Origin: Cyanophora paradoxa
Taxonomy: Eukaryota; Glaucocystophyceae; Cyanophorales; Cyanophoraceae
Direction: 5' to 3'
Assembly (NCBI GenBank): GCA_004431415.1
Contig: QPMI01000071.1
Coordinates: forward strand, 62,001 to 126,000
DNA length: 64,000 bases
Below the pieces are notes generated by a model. The model did not search any database, was not told the origin of the DNA, and worked only from the letters and a program-made list of their open reading frames with translations. Below are positions 21,319 through 31,869 of this stretch, one piece after another (position 1 is the first letter of the stretch; each line of letters opens with the position of its first letter). Position numbers and translations under genes: made by a program.

Positions 21319-23525
21319 ATGTCGGATACCGCGGCGAGCTCCTCGACGGGAGAGCGTGCGGCGAAGCGGGTCCGCGTCGATGAACCGGCTGCCGCCGCCT
21401 CCGCGTCAACGTCAACGCAAGCGGCGGGCCCATTCGATGCGCTTCCAGATGCTTTGATGAGCGACGTGTTCAGGGCGCTCGGGCTTCGGGCGAGCTGGCC
21501 CCTGCGCGGCGTGTGCAGGTGCGTGTTGCCTAGTGTTCAAATTCTGCTGCTCACGCTGCGGCTGCGCTTCATAGCTAACGTGGCGGCGGATCGCAGGCGT
21601 TGGCTGCGCGTGGTTGAGGAGACGGAATGGACGGACGTAGAGCTGCAAATAAAGCTGGCGACGGACATGTACAAGACGGCGCCCGGGCGGCGGCGAGTCG
21701 CACCAGCCGAGCAGCGCGACGAGTCCCTGTACGACGCCGTATCGGCGCTCTTCGAGCAGCGGAAGCTGCGGCTCGGCGCGGGCGCCAGCGTCTCGCTCAG
21801 CCCGGAGCTCGTTTACCTCAGCAAGAAGAAGAACATTCACACCGCGAAGCAGAGCGAGCAGCGCATCCTGGCGGCGGCTTGTCGTCTCCTCACAGCCATC
21901 GCCGGCAGCCACGGCGGCCCTCAGCGTTCGTGGGGCCTGTCCTTCGCGCTTCGCGGGGGCGAGCCGGGGCAGCCGCGCATCAGAAGCGACCGAGACCACG
22001 TCTGCGCCTACCTGTGCGGCGTGCTGCGGGCGCTGGCGCCGCCGGAGGGGGCGACCAGCGCTCTGGAGAGCCTCAGCGTCAGCCTCCTCGGAGTTCGCCC
22101 GACGGAGACCGAGTGGGCCCCGTGGCCCCCTGCCGCGGCCGACGAGCTGCGGGCGGCGCTCGCCCCCTTCCGCCAGCTCCGCTCTCTTGAACTCGCCTTC
22201 AACGCGACCGACGCCGGCATCGGCCCGGAGGCGGCGGCCGCCGTCGCAGCCTCCTGCCCGCTCCTCCGCTCCCTCTGTTTCTTCCCGTGCGGAGAGGCCG
22301 CGGGCGAAGCGCTGGCGGCCCTGGCGCCGCTCGCGCGCCTCGAGGAGCTCGTCGCCCTGTTCACGGGCCGAAGCCCCGTCTCCGACAGCGTCCTGGCGCT
22401 CGGCGACGGCCCCGCCGGCCAGAGCCTTCGCCGCGTCGAGTTCGTCGAAGCGAAGCCCAACCGGTGAGCGTCGTCGTTCTGTCTCTGCGGCCTCCTGATC
22501 ACGGTCCTGAACGGTCCTGACGCATTCCCCGTGCAGGGAGCCCCAGCTGCGGTACCCGAGCTCTCTCGCGTTCGGCTCCGTCTCCAGCGCCGTCCTCCAC
22601 GCGCTCGGGCGCATGCCGAAGCTCGAGTCCATCGAGGAGATGCAGGCGCGTGGCCGAAGCTCAGGCCGCGCTCAGCGGCTCAGCGGCTCCGCCTTCGGCT
22701 CGGATCAGCTGATCTGAGCCCTCGCAGCTAAGCACGGGGCGCGTGACGGCGGAGTCCGTGCGGGCCCTCGGCCGCGCCGCGAGCCTGCGGCGCATCGACC
22801 TCGAGATCGAAGACTACGAAGAGAGCGCGGGGGTACGAGTGCTCCCGGCCTTGGGAGAGGCCCTCTCCGGCCTCCCCCGCCTCGAGCGGCTCAACCTGGT
22901 GCTGAAAGGTGTGTGTGTGAGAGAGAGCCAAGACCCCATCGAGCCTCATCAAGCCAGCGCCGGCGCTCGTCCGACTCATCTGCAATCGCGCAGGCGACAG
23001 GACGCCCCCCGAGGGCGTCCTGGCCCTCCTCGCCAGCGACTGCGCGCGGCGCGCCCTCACGGGCCTCCACCTCAGCGTACTCCGGCCGCTGGCGGAGGCG
23101 GAGGCGGAGGCGATCCTCGCCCTGCCGGCCCTGAGGCGCCTCCGCGTCGCCTGCGATCTCGCCCGCGTCGACCCCCTCGACCCGTACCACGTGCCCTCCA
23201 TCCGCCCCCGCCCCGCCCACCCCGCCCGCCCCGCCCGCCCGCCGGCCCCGGGCTCACAGGCGCCATTCGTCCCCCGGCCGCCCGCCAGGTACTCGCCGGC
23301 ATCCGGCCCCAAGTCGAGCTGGACTTCGACCGTGACCGTTTCGAGGACTCCGACGCGCGGCACTCCATGAGGAAGCTCTTCGGGGCGCGCCTCGAGAAGT
23401 CGTGGGGCGACGGCTGCGACTCCGAGCCCGAATCGGACGGGGACGGCTTTGGGACGAGCCGGGGCTACCAGGACCAGGACGAGGGGGGGGAGGACGAGGG
23501 GGGGGGGGAGGAGGAGGAGGGGTGA
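21319..23525 (+). CDS. F-box/LRR family protein, copy 1
   Basis: Exons 21319-21518, 21597-22463, 22537-22645, 22728-22908, 22994-23190, 23289-23525 give 596 aa in phase. Exon 1 ends in an F-box-like motif (DALPDALMSDVFRALGLRAS, WPLRGVCR). The following exons carry leucine-rich segments (LRSLELAFNATD, ALGEALSGLPRLERLNLVL, AILALPALRRLRVACDL). The terminal exon starts VLAGIRPQVELDF, as in its paralogs, but has a unique acidic tail of Asp/Glu/Gly repeats. F-box/LRR proteins are usually substrate adaptors of SCF ubiquitin ligases; that role is family knowledge. The exon 3 donor is GC (ATGCAG|GCGCGT). Copy 1 lacks the ~1-kb shared upstream unit. Confidence 0.75.
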
Positions 23526-24340
23526 CCCTTCGCCGGCTCCCCCCCTCTCTCTCCCCTACGTACCCCTCCTTCGCCCTTTTCCCGTGCCCCCACCCCCCGC
23601 CCCGCCCCCTCCCCTCCTCCTGCTCCGCTCCGCTCCCCCTCCGTCCTCTCCGCCCTTCCCTGTACCCCCCGGCCCGCCCCTTCCACCCTCCACGAAGGCT
23701 GCCCTTCTCCCCACTCCCTGTCCCCTTTCCATTACTTCCCCCCCCCCCCCCCCCCCCGGCCCGCGGGGTCCCTCGTCCCGCGGCGCTCCGCTTCCTCTCC
23801 CCGCGGCGCTCCGGTGGCGCCGGAGCCCCCCGCCCCTCCCCGACCCGCCCCCGCCCCACTTGCTCCCCACCTTCGCCCGCCGCGCCCCTCGCTTCCTCTA
23901 CCCCCTACCCTACCCCCTACCCCGTCTCCCCCCTGTGGCCGCTCGGTCCCTCCGGTCCCTTCCCCTCTGCCTTCGCCCGGCGCCGCGCCCCCGCCGCGGA
24001 CACGTACCCCCCCACTCGCTCGCCCCAGTCCTCAGCCGTCCATCCCCCTCCCCGTACCCGCGGTGCAGGTCGCCCATCCCTGTACCCGCTCCTCCTCCTC
24101 CTCCTCCACTGCTGCTCCGGCGCGCTCCGATCCGACGGCGCCTCCGGATCGGCTTCCGTCCTCTTCGCCACCAGTACTGGCCGCCCGGCCCCCCTTTGAA
24201 CCGTGGCCTTAGTATAGCCTTAATTTCAAACTCTACTCTCGGCAGCGGGGCCCGGCGGCGGGCTCGTGCGAAGGAATAGCTATAGGCGCTGCCTCTTCTC
24301 GACGGGGGAGGAAGGGGATGAAGGGGCTGCGGGGGCTGCG
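23526..24340. other. C-rich intergenic DNA
   Basis: Strongly CT-rich with a C run near 23740-23758 and Pro-rich translations in all forward frames. It separates F-box copy 1 from the retroelement block. Nothing recognisable. Confidence 0.5.
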
Positions 24341-24525
24341 GGGGCGAGGCTGGGGAGGGGAGCACGGCGCCCGCGTCTAGGCCGGCGCCCAACGCGAAAT
24401 TGAGGCGGCTCGAGCGCCGCGCTTGCGTGCGAAAACGTGTCTTTTTTTTTTCCGATATGAATATACTGCCGGCCGTACACTCTAGTTGACTACAATTGGA
24501 TGCCTGTATACGATCAGGGGGCTGC
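24341..24525. repeat. retroelement flank repeat A1
   Basis: About 175 bp from ggcgaggctgggg to cgatcagggggctgc, including gaggcggctcgagcgccgcg, a T run and atgaatatactgccggcc. It recurs at 29503-29670 and, interrupted, at 29761-30088. In those copies it continues directly into repeat B (acacgaggctaagg...), so here A and B have been separated by the 24526-26400 insertion. The last 15 bases are the left target duplication. Confidence 0.75.
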
Positions 24526-26400
24526 GATAGGGGGGTACGACGACCGAGTGCGCGCCTGGCGAGTAGGGCGGCGGCGGCTATAGGCTTCCTCCTGTGAGGT
24601 GCCCGTGTGCTGCCACGTGAGCCGTTCCCAAAGCCCGCGCCTCGACCGCGCCCCGACCCCTGTAGCCTGAGATCGCAATCGGCGCCATGCCGCCGCACGA
24701 GAAGGACCCCAGCACACGGCTAGCATCAGTCTCCGTACATCGGACGCGCGTCTGCCCGCCCGCGCGGTCGGCCGCCCACCGCCGCGCCTCTCCAGCGTGC
24801 CGAACTCCAGCTTGGCCCGCCCGCCATCCCGAACTCATCCGACACCTTAGCACAAGCACGCGTCGACACTCCGGGCCAGGCGGATCACCGCCTCGCTTCC
24901 CCAGGACCACGCGCTCTCGCGCGCGCGTGGCCAGGCCTCGCCGACACACTCTCATTCTCTCGACTGCGCAGTTGCCCGCTCCCAGAGCTCTGTTAGAGCA
25001 AACGGAGCCACGACACACTCCACCCGGCGGCCCTTACGCTCACCTCGACATCGCCTCCACCGAGCTACGCGCCACCACGTGCACGCCACGCCACGCCACG
25101 CCGCATAACCCCCGCGCCCTCTCCGCTCAATGCGCAGAAGTCGTAGTCTCTCTGCATCGAAGCCGCTGTGAACAACGCTGCTACCCCGCTGCCTTGCCGA
25201 GTCGACCCCGCGCGCGCGGCGCCGGCGCAGACGCGCCCAAACGCCCTGCGGCAGCACCTCGACGCGCTCTCCTCCGCCGCTCGTGTGCCACCGTCCGCTC
25301 ACGGTGCACCCATCCCCCGTGCACCGCCTCTCAGTCGCTGATCATACCATGCGCGCCCCCCGCCCGGACCCCGCGAGGGAGGGCGCGCCCGCCAGCATGG
25401 ACCCCTCGCGATCGGACATCAAGGCGCATGCCCGCGTCTTCTTTACATCCCACCTCCAGGCAGCACGCCCCCTCCCGCCCCCTCTGCGCCCGCCGCCACC
25501 GCCGCCACCGCCGCCCGCGCCGCCGCAGACAAATCGGGCTCCCAAGACGGCCGCCTTGAGTAGCTGGTCACAGGCTTCTTCGCCTGCCGCCTCGGCGAGC
25601 TTGATAACGGCCGCCTCGAGTAGCTGGTCACAGGCTTCTTCGCCTGCCGCCTCGGCGAGCCTGACGACGGCCGCCTTGAGTAGCTGGTCACAGGCTTCTT
25701 CGCCTGCCGCCTCGGCGAGCCTGACGACGGCCGCCTTGAGTAGCTGGTCACAGGCTTCTTCGCCTGCCGCCTCGGCGAGCCTGCCTCCACCAGCTCCCCC
25801 CCCCCCCCCCGCCCACGGGGGCAGGGTACGAGACGCCCACGCGCCCCCCTGCAGCGGCCGCGCGCCCCGCCGCCGCCGCCGCCGCCCCGCGCCCCGCCGC
25901 CGCCGCCACGCACCCCGCCGCCCACGCCCGCCCACGCCGCCCACGCCCACGCACGCCGCTCGCAGGCCGCGAGTGCATCGACCCCGCGGCCCACGGCCCC
26001 GCGGCCGGAGCTGCCGACGACGCCTACGATCCCGAGGCCGCCGGCGAGGACGAAGCCGGCGGCGGCGCGGCCACCGGCGAGTCTCCCCTTCAGTTGCTTC
26101 CTTCCAGGACCAACTCCTCCCCCCCACACATCCACCGCTACCCCCCCCCTCTGCCCCCCCTCAAAAACTGCTAACTCACCACCGCTACCACCTCCCCCCT
26201 CCACGTCCACCCACCCGCATCTGCGACAACCCCCGAGGCCCGCACCCACTTGTAGCTACTTGTAGTCACTCGCTCATAGGCACAACAGCAACCTTAGCAT
26301 GTTCACAGTCCGTCTTTGTGGCCCCCCAGCGGGATCATACGCGGGGCTGGCCTAACTAATATAATGATATGCCCCCCGGGGGCTTTTCCAAAAAAAAAAA
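24526..26400 (+). mobile_element. poly(A)-tailed insertion with 15-bp target duplication
   Basis: The 15-mer cgatcagggggctgc flanks this block (24511-24525 and 26401-26415), while uninterrupted copies of the host repeat have it once. The block ends in 11 A residues (26390-26400) after gccccccgggggcttttcc. This is the hallmark of target-primed reverse transcription on the + strand (LINE, SINE or retrocopy). Forward frames are Pro/Ser/Arg/His-rich (24687-25559, 25283-26359), with no reverse transcriptase seen, so it is probably non-autonomous, truncated or a retrocopy. Confidence 0.7.
25549..25785 (+). repeat. four 60-bp tandem repeats
   Basis: Four consecutive units of ccgccttgagtagctggtca plus 40 more bases, differing at a few positions. 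The unit is a multiple of three, so both strands stay open: forward it reads ALSSWSQASSPAASASLTT, reverse LAEAAGEEACDQLLKAAV. It sits inside the poly(A)-tailed insertion. Confidence 0.75.
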
Positions 26401-26577
26401 CGATCAGGGGGCTGCACACGAGGCTAAGGTCTGCGACTAGACCGACAGCTACGAGGGTGCTGGCCTCTGGGCGCCTCCGATGCGAACGAAATACAATGAA
26501 GAGAAGCGGCATCCAATAAATGATTTAAAATTTGTTTGGTGTGAAGCAGCGAGGAAAGACAAGAAAGATGATATCGA
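26401..26577. repeat. retroelement flank repeat B1
   Basis: Starts with the right target duplication and runs through acacgaggctaaggtctgcg and ggtgctggcctctgggcgcc to gaaagatgatatcga. The same sequence ends the repeat block at 30248. It lies immediately 3' of the reverse transcriptase ORF, whose stop is at 26583 on the minus strand. Confidence 0.75.
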
Positions 26578-26582
26578 TAAAT

Positions 26583-28466
26583 CTAGAGGGGCGGGCTCGA
26601 GACTGGCCCGCGCCCCGGCGGGGCCTGCAGCTGGCCTGATTGAGAAGCGGAGGCGGCAGACGGTGCGTGAGCTCGAGGAGGAGAAGGTGGCGGTGGCAGC
26701 GAGCCCTGGGTCTCGGGCCACTGAGGGGGAGTCGGCGAGGAATCCGCAGATGGGAGCCGCTCCTTGAAAACGCTGATCTGTAGGCGAGAGAGCGGGTCGG
26801 CGAGCGTGTTCTCGAGGCCCGGGACGTGTACAGCGCGAAACTCGAAATGGTGGAGGGCGGAAAGGCGGTAGAGGGAGCGGAGGAGGGGAGCGAGGGCCGG
26901 CTGCGAAATGCGGCCGCCGGAGAGGGCATGGAAGACAGGTTTACAGTCGGTTTCAAAAATAATTCGCTGCTGCTGCCAGCTGGGGCCCCAGGTCGCCGCT
27001 GCGATAACGAGGGCCATCAGCTCGCGCCAGGGCATGCTGCGAGTCGTGCCCTCTGGCCAAGATCCGAAGGTCCACGAGCTGCCGAAAACTGCGCCGAAGC
27101 CGAGATTGCTGGCGTCGGTCTGGATTCGCAGCACCTTGGCCGATTGCCAGTCAGACGTAGGGATGAGCCGGACTCCGTGCAGCCGCTGGAGGAGGTCCCG
27201 CCACCAGGCGAGGTCAGCATGAAAGCCGGCATGAAGCCGGGCGCGATGGTGATTGGCCCGTAGAGTGGCGAGCTGCGCCACGACCCGCCGAAGGAAAAAG
27301 CGCCCCGCGGGGACGACGGGCACGGCCGAGACGAGGGAGCCGGCGAGGGAGCGGAGCTGGCCGGCTGAGGCATGGCTGCGAGTGGCCCACTCCGCGAGCT
27401 TCGCCTTGAGATCAGCGAGCCGCTCCGGGGAGAGGCGGGCCACCATCGCGAGGCTGTCAAGCTCGATGCCGAGGAAGGTGAGGCGGGTGCCGGGTCCTTC
27501 TAGCTTATGCGGGGCCAGAGGGATACCAAGGTCCGCGCAGACCTCGAGCAGCACGTCGATGTACCGCCGGCACTCGCCGGTGCCGGCCCGCCCGATGAGA
27601 AAAATGTCGTCGACATATCGGGTGGGATCGAGCCCACGGCGGCGGAGGGCAAATTCGAGGGCCTGGCCGAGGTCCTCGAAAATGCGAGGGGAGGAGCGGG
27701 CACCGAAGGGGAGGCAGAGGTCGATGAAAAATTCGAGGATGGTGGGATTGGAGCGGGAGGGGAGGGCGAAGCCGAGGAGCCACCAGTCCTTCCGCCGTAC
27801 CGCCAGCAGGCGAAAAGCAGACTCGATATCCGCCTTAGCCATCTCGGCGCCGCGGCCGAGCTGAATCAGAAGCTCAATCGCTCTGCTGACCTTCGTATTC
27901 TGGTAGTGTAGCTCGTCAGGGTCGATGCCGCTGTTGACTGACGGGCCGCGATGCTTGGGGTACGAAAGGTTGTGAATTCGGCGCCACTTGGTCGAACGCT
28001 TCTTCGGAATGGCGCCGACCGGGGAGGCAACGAAGGGGGCGAGGGGAGGAGACGGGAACGGGCCGGCGACCCGCCCCATGGCGATCTCCTTCTCGACGTC
28101 CTGCCGCACTACGTCGATGTGCTCAAGGGCAGAGGGCTCGGGGCGGGAAATTGCAGAGAAGCAAGGGCCGCGGTACTGTAGCGGGAAGCCGTGGGCGAAC
28201 CCGTGTGCGAGGCGGGCGGCAAGGGAGGGATCGGGGTGGCCCTCCAGGGCTGCGGCGATGCGATCGGCCCGCACGGGCGTGGGGGCGAGGCGGGGTGGGA
28301 CGCCTGGGAGGAGCTCGTCGACATCGAAGTCCGGGACCTCAATGGAGAAGGGCGGCGGCGGCGGCGGCGCCCTGCCCCCGGCAAGGAGGCGCGGCCCGGC
28401 GTCCGGAAGGCCCGACACGCTGCCCGCGAGCTCCGCGCGAGAAACGGCGCTGGCGGCGCCCGCCAC
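26583..28466 (-). CDS. DIRS-like reverse transcriptase / RNase H
   Basis: A continuous frame of about 627 codons; its first in-frame candidate start is GTG and the 5' part lies in a tandem array, so the real N-terminus is uncertain. RT motifs in order: VGAIPKKRSTKWRRIHNLSY, KADIESAFRLL, LPFGARSSPRIFEDLG, the catalytic YVDDIFLIG, and GTRLTFLGIELDS. RNase H follows: TDASNLGFGAVFG, PWRELMALVIAA, FETDCKPVF and VPGLENTLADPLSR, so the active-site acids seem intact. The motif style (LPFG..SSP, LADPLSR) is that of DIRS/Ngaro elements, which normally also encode a tyrosine recombinase. None was recognised nearby. The intact frame suggests a fairly recent copy. Confidence 0.85.
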   Translation of the reverse strand: MAGAASAVSRAELAGSVSGLPDAGPRLLAGGRAPPPPPPFSIEVPDFDVDELLPGVPPRLAPTPVRADRIAAALEGHPDPSLAARLAHGFAHGFPLQYRGPCFSAISRPEPSALEHIDVVRQDVEKEIAMGRVAGPFPSPPLAPFVASPVGAIPKKRSTKWRRIHNLSYPKHRGPSVNSGIDPDELHYQNTKVSRAIELLIQLGRGAEMAKADIESAFRLLAVRRKDWWLLGFALPSRSNPTILEFFIDLCLPFGARSSPRIFEDLGQALEFALRRRGLDPTRYVDDIFLIGRAGTGECRRYIDVLLEVCADLGIPLAPHKLEGPGTRLTFLGIELDSLAMVARLSPERLADLKAKLAEWATRSHASAGQLRSLAGSLVSAVPVVPAGRFFLRRVVAQLATLRANHHRARLHAGFHADLAWWRDLLQRLHGVRLIPTSDWQSAKVLRIQTDASNLGFGAVFGSSWTFGSWPEGTTRSMPWRELMALVIAAATWGPSWQQQRIIFETDCKPVFHALSGGRISQPALAPLLRSLYRLSALHHFEFRAVHVPGLENTLADPLSRLQISVFKERLPSADSSPTPPQWPETQGSLPPPPSPPRAHAPSAASASQSGQLQAPPGRGPVSSPPL

Positions 28467-29500
28467 GGGGCCCGGGGGCCGGCGGGGCGAGGGCGCGGGG
28501 AGGCGGCAGCGGCACCTCCAGAAGGGCGGGGTCGACCCGCGAGCTCAGCGCGAGAGACGGCGCCGGTGGCGCCTGCCGCGGGCCCGGGGGCCGGCGGGGC
28601 GATGGCGCGGGGAGGCGGCAGCGGCACCTCCAGAAGGGCGGGGTCGACCCGCGAGCTCAGCGCGAGAGACGGCGCCGGCGGCGCCCGCCGCGGGCCCGGG
28701 GGCCGGCAGGGCGGGGCGCGGGGAGGCGGCAGCGGCACCTCCAGAAGGGCGGGGTCGACCCGCAAGCTCAGCGCGAGAAACGGCGCCGGCGGCACCCGCC
28801 GCGGGGCCCGGGGGCCGGCGGGGCGAGGGCGCGGGGAGGCGGCAGCGGCACCTCCAGAAGGGCGGGGTCGACCCGCGAGCTCGGCGCGAGAAACGGCGCC
28901 GGCGGCGCCCGCCGCGGGGCCCGGGGGGCCGGCGGGGCGAGGGCGCGGGGAGGCGGCAGCGGCACCTCCAGAAGGGCGGGGTCGACCCGCGAGCTCAGCG
29001 CGAGAGACGGCGCCGGCGGCGCCCGCCGCGGGGCCCGGGGGCCGGCGGGGCGAGGGCGCGGGGAGGCGGCAGCGGCACCTCCAGAAGGGCGGGGTCGACC
29101 CGCGAGCTCAGCGCGAGAGACGGCGCCGGCGGCGCCTGCCGCGGGGCCCGGGGGCCGGCGGGGCGAGGGCGCGGGGAGGCGGCAGCGGCACCTCCAGAAG
29201 GGTGGGGTCGACCCGCGAGCTCAGCGCGAGAGACGGCGCCGGTGGCGCCCGCCGCGGGGCCCGGGGGCCGGCGGGCGAGGGCGCGGGAGGCGGCAGCGGC
29301 ACCTCCAGAAGGGCGGGTCGACCCGCGAGCTCGGCGCGAGAAACGGCGCCGGCGGCGCCCGCCGCGGGCCCGGGGGCCGGCGGGGCGAGGGCGCGGGGAG
29401 GCGGCAGCGGCACCTCCAGAAGGGCGGGGTCGACCCGCGAGCTCGGCGCGAGAGACGGCGCCGGCGGCGCCCGCCGCGGGGCCCGGGGGGTCGGCGGGGC
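28441..29500. repeat. 112-bp tandem array, about 9-10 copies
   Basis: Consecutive units containing ggcagcggcacctccagaag, gggtcgacccgcgagctc and gccgcggggcccgggggcc. Starts at 28499, 28611 and 28722 give a period of 111-112 bp. The unit has no stops in most frames, and since 112 is not a multiple of three, the same protein strings move from frame to frame, producing long overlapping ORFs that are not genes. It overlaps the 5' end of the RT frame and lies between it and flank repeat A2. Confidence 0.85.
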
Positions 29501-29502
29501 GA

Positions 29503-29738
29503 GGCTGGGGAGAGGAGCACGGGGCCGGCGTCTAGGCCGGCGCCCAACGCGAAATTGAGGCGGCTCGAGCGCCGCGCTTGCGTGCGAAAACGTGTCTTTT
29601 TTTTTCCGATATGAATATACTGCCGGCCGTACACTCTAGTTGACTACAATTGGATGCCTGTATACGATCAGGGGGCTGCACACGAGGCTAAGGTCTGCGA
29701 CTAGACCGACAGCTACGAGGGTGCTGGCCTCTGGGCGC
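29503..29738. repeat. retroelement flank repeats A2 plus truncated B2
   Basis: A2 (29503-29670) matches A1 closely. It continues without a break into B (acacgaggctaagg to ctctgggcgcct), which is cut at 29738. This junction shows the ancestral, uninterrupted A-B order. Confidence 0.75.
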
Positions 29739-29760
29739 CTCAAGGGACAGGGCGGGCGGG

Positions 29761-30248
29761 AAACGCGAAATTGAGGCGGCTCGAGCGCCGCGCTTGCGTG
29801 CGAAAACGTGTATGGGTACGCTAGTACAAGTTGACTACTTGAATCAAATTCGGGACTTGAAGTTTAGACTGCGAAATCGGGGTTCGCGATCGAACAGCCG
29901 GCTCGCTAACCTCAGTAAATCTACTTTACTACCCATTAGCTCACTCGGCTTATTTCTCGCACGGGGAGGACTCTGAGATCTAAATCAGGATCGTATGCTG
30001 GAGATATCCGATATGAATATACTGCCGGCCGTACACTCTAGTTGACTACAATTGGATGCCTGTATACGATCAGGGGGCTGCACACGAGGCTAAGGTCTGC
30101 GACTAGACCGACAGCTACGAGGGTGCTGGCCTCTAGATCTGGGCGCCTCCGATGCGAACGAAATACAATGAAGAGAAGCGGCATCCAATAAATGATTTAA
30201 AATTTGTTTGGTGTGAAGCAGCGAGGAAAGACAAGAAAGATGATATCG
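29761..30248. repeat. retroelement flank repeats A3 and B3, with 194-bp internal segment
   Basis: A3 begins again with cgaaattgaggcggctcgag (29764) and breaks after gcgaaaacgtgt (29812). 29813-30006 is unrelated AT-richer sequence, then the repeat resumes at ccgatatgaatatactgcc and runs through complete B3 to 30248. B3 has a 6-bp insertion (agatct) relative to B1. A sequence like the start of A (gcgaggctggggagaggagc) follows at about 30265. Confidence 0.7.
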
Positions 30249-30779
30249 AGGCTGGGGCTGCGGGGGCGAGGCTGGGGAGAGGAGCACGGGGCCGGCGTCT
30301 AGGCCGGCGCCCGGCGCGGCGGCGCGCCGACGGTTTCCGAGGGAAGCGCGCTAGGAAAAGCGAAGAAGGGGCGGACCGGAGGGAGGGAGAAAGAGCCGCC
30401 GCAGGTGGTGGTGGTGGTGGTGGCGGCGGAGGCGGCGGCGGCGGCGGCGGCGGAAATGGGCTGCGGCGGAAATCACAGGCCCCTCTCCGCTCGAGGCAGG
30501 ATCAAGGCCTCCCGACCGCCGGCGCCCGCCCGCCCGTACGATGGGGCAGAGCCTCGAGCGGCTCAGCTCCTGGGTCCGGGGGCCCCGGCTTGGCTCCCGA
30601 AGCGGGGGTAAGATGCAGGAGGAGGGGACCCCCGCCCGCCTGCCGGCGCCTCTGCTCCGAGCCCGGGGGGCGCGAGGCCCCGCGGCCCCCAGCCTGGCCG
30701 CCGAGGCGCGGGGGTACCTGATCCGAGGGCCGGGGTCGGGTTCAGCTCCCCGGCCCGCGGCGGCGGCCCACGGGAAGCT
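30249..30779. other. GC-rich sequence with GGT/GGC simple repeats
   Basis: Contains a (ggt)n-(ggcggc)n microsatellite at about 30405-30455. The rest is GC-rich, with similarity to sequence preceding the later shared units. No supported gene. Confidence 0.45.
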
Positions 30780-31869
30780 CACCATCGTATCCGCCGTCCT
30801 CGGGAGGGGCGGGAGGAAAAACAACGGGGTCCTGGGGCGAAGGTCGGCCGGCGGGGGGCGAGGGGGGTACAGGAGCTTTCGACGCCGGCCCACGGGGTGC
30901 CGCACACCGTTCGAACGGGAATGAAGCGTAGAGTCCGAACATGAAGGCCGGGGGCCTCCGCGGCGAGATGGCAGAGGGGTACAGCGGAAAAACTGGCCGG
31001 GCCGAGCGTCAGGTGGTGCCAGGGGCGGCTTGGGGGCGGCGGGGCTGGCCTGCTGCTCACATATGAGTGTCTGAAGCTAGAACGGAGCCTCTTCGCGCCC
31101 GAGCGGCCGACGGGACGATCCTGCCGAGCGATGAGATCGTCCCGGCAGGGACGATCGAAGCGCACGCCGGGCGGCGCAGAGCGATGGAAGGCGGATTCGC
31201 TTAGAAAATTCACTTCGCACCTCTACAACTGCGCGGAACCCACTCAGAGCTCGGCGCGGCCTCGTGCGGGGGAAGCGCACCGGCGCTGCCCGGCCCGACG
31301 CGTCGAAACGAGGGACCGACCGCAGCGATACGACTCTGCACGAGCGCGCACATCACACGGCAAGTAATGAACCGATCGACCCGCTGAGTTTCACACTCAC
31401 CGCGCCATGAAGCCGGGCTCACAACTTTTGAGTCACAAGCAGATGAGGCGGAGCCGGCCGGCTTTCGTAGCCGGAGACACCGTACAGCCTCTGCACGACT
31501 CGGCGCCTCGCCGCTACGCGCGGAACCTATAGCTAGAAGCTGCGGAGCGCCCGTCGAACAAGCATAAAACCGAGCGCGCGAGGGCAGGCCGCGTCGTCAG
31601 CGCCGCTTAAACACAAAGACCGGCCGCGGCGGCGGGCTGCGCAGCTTCAATGCCAGCTTCAAGGCAGCTTGTTTTTCCGGGGTACGATTGCAGACCTGCA
31701 ACATCGCTGCTAGACTCAAAAAGCGCCGACAGCCAGCAAGCGAACAGCCACCGAGGTGCTTTGCGCGAGGTGCGGGAGGCCAGCGCACGGCACGCGCGGC
31801 CGGCCTGCACCTGCGCAACTTAGACGCCCGCTGACGCGAGGGCCGCAGACCTGCGGGGAGCGACGAGCG
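30780..31869 (+). repeat. shared upstream unit of F-box copy 2
   Basis: Family-specific upstream segment. Recognisable blocks are ggaggaaaaacaacggggtc, ggtgccgcacaccgttcgaa, agcggaaaaactggc, gatcctgccgagcgatgaga, cgcgtcgaaacgagggaccg, aagccgggctcac and gcgagggccgcagacctgc before the ATG. It probably contains the promoter and 5' UTR. Corresponding blocks precede copies 3, 4 and 5. Confidence 0.65.

Noticed and set aside
22008-22632. Antisense ORFs of 160-400 codons opposite F-box genes (also near 32083, 43603, 49538)
   Set aside because: The forward frame is conserved between paralogs and shows F-box/LRR motifs. The reverse frames follow from high GC codon use.
23402-24279. Pro-rich ORFs downstream of F-box copy 1
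   Set aside because: All three forward frames are open over CT-rich sequence; no motif, and no similar sequence behind the other copies.
24578-25302. Tyrosine recombinase of the DIRS element in 24.5-26.4 kb
   Set aside because: Frames on both strands were read and no recombinase motif is visible. The block is a separate poly(A)-tailed insertion.
27988-29614. Three forward ORFs of 455-515 codons over the 112-bp array
   Set aside because: They are shadows of a stop-poor tandem repeat whose period is not a multiple of three, and of the antisense side of the RT gene.
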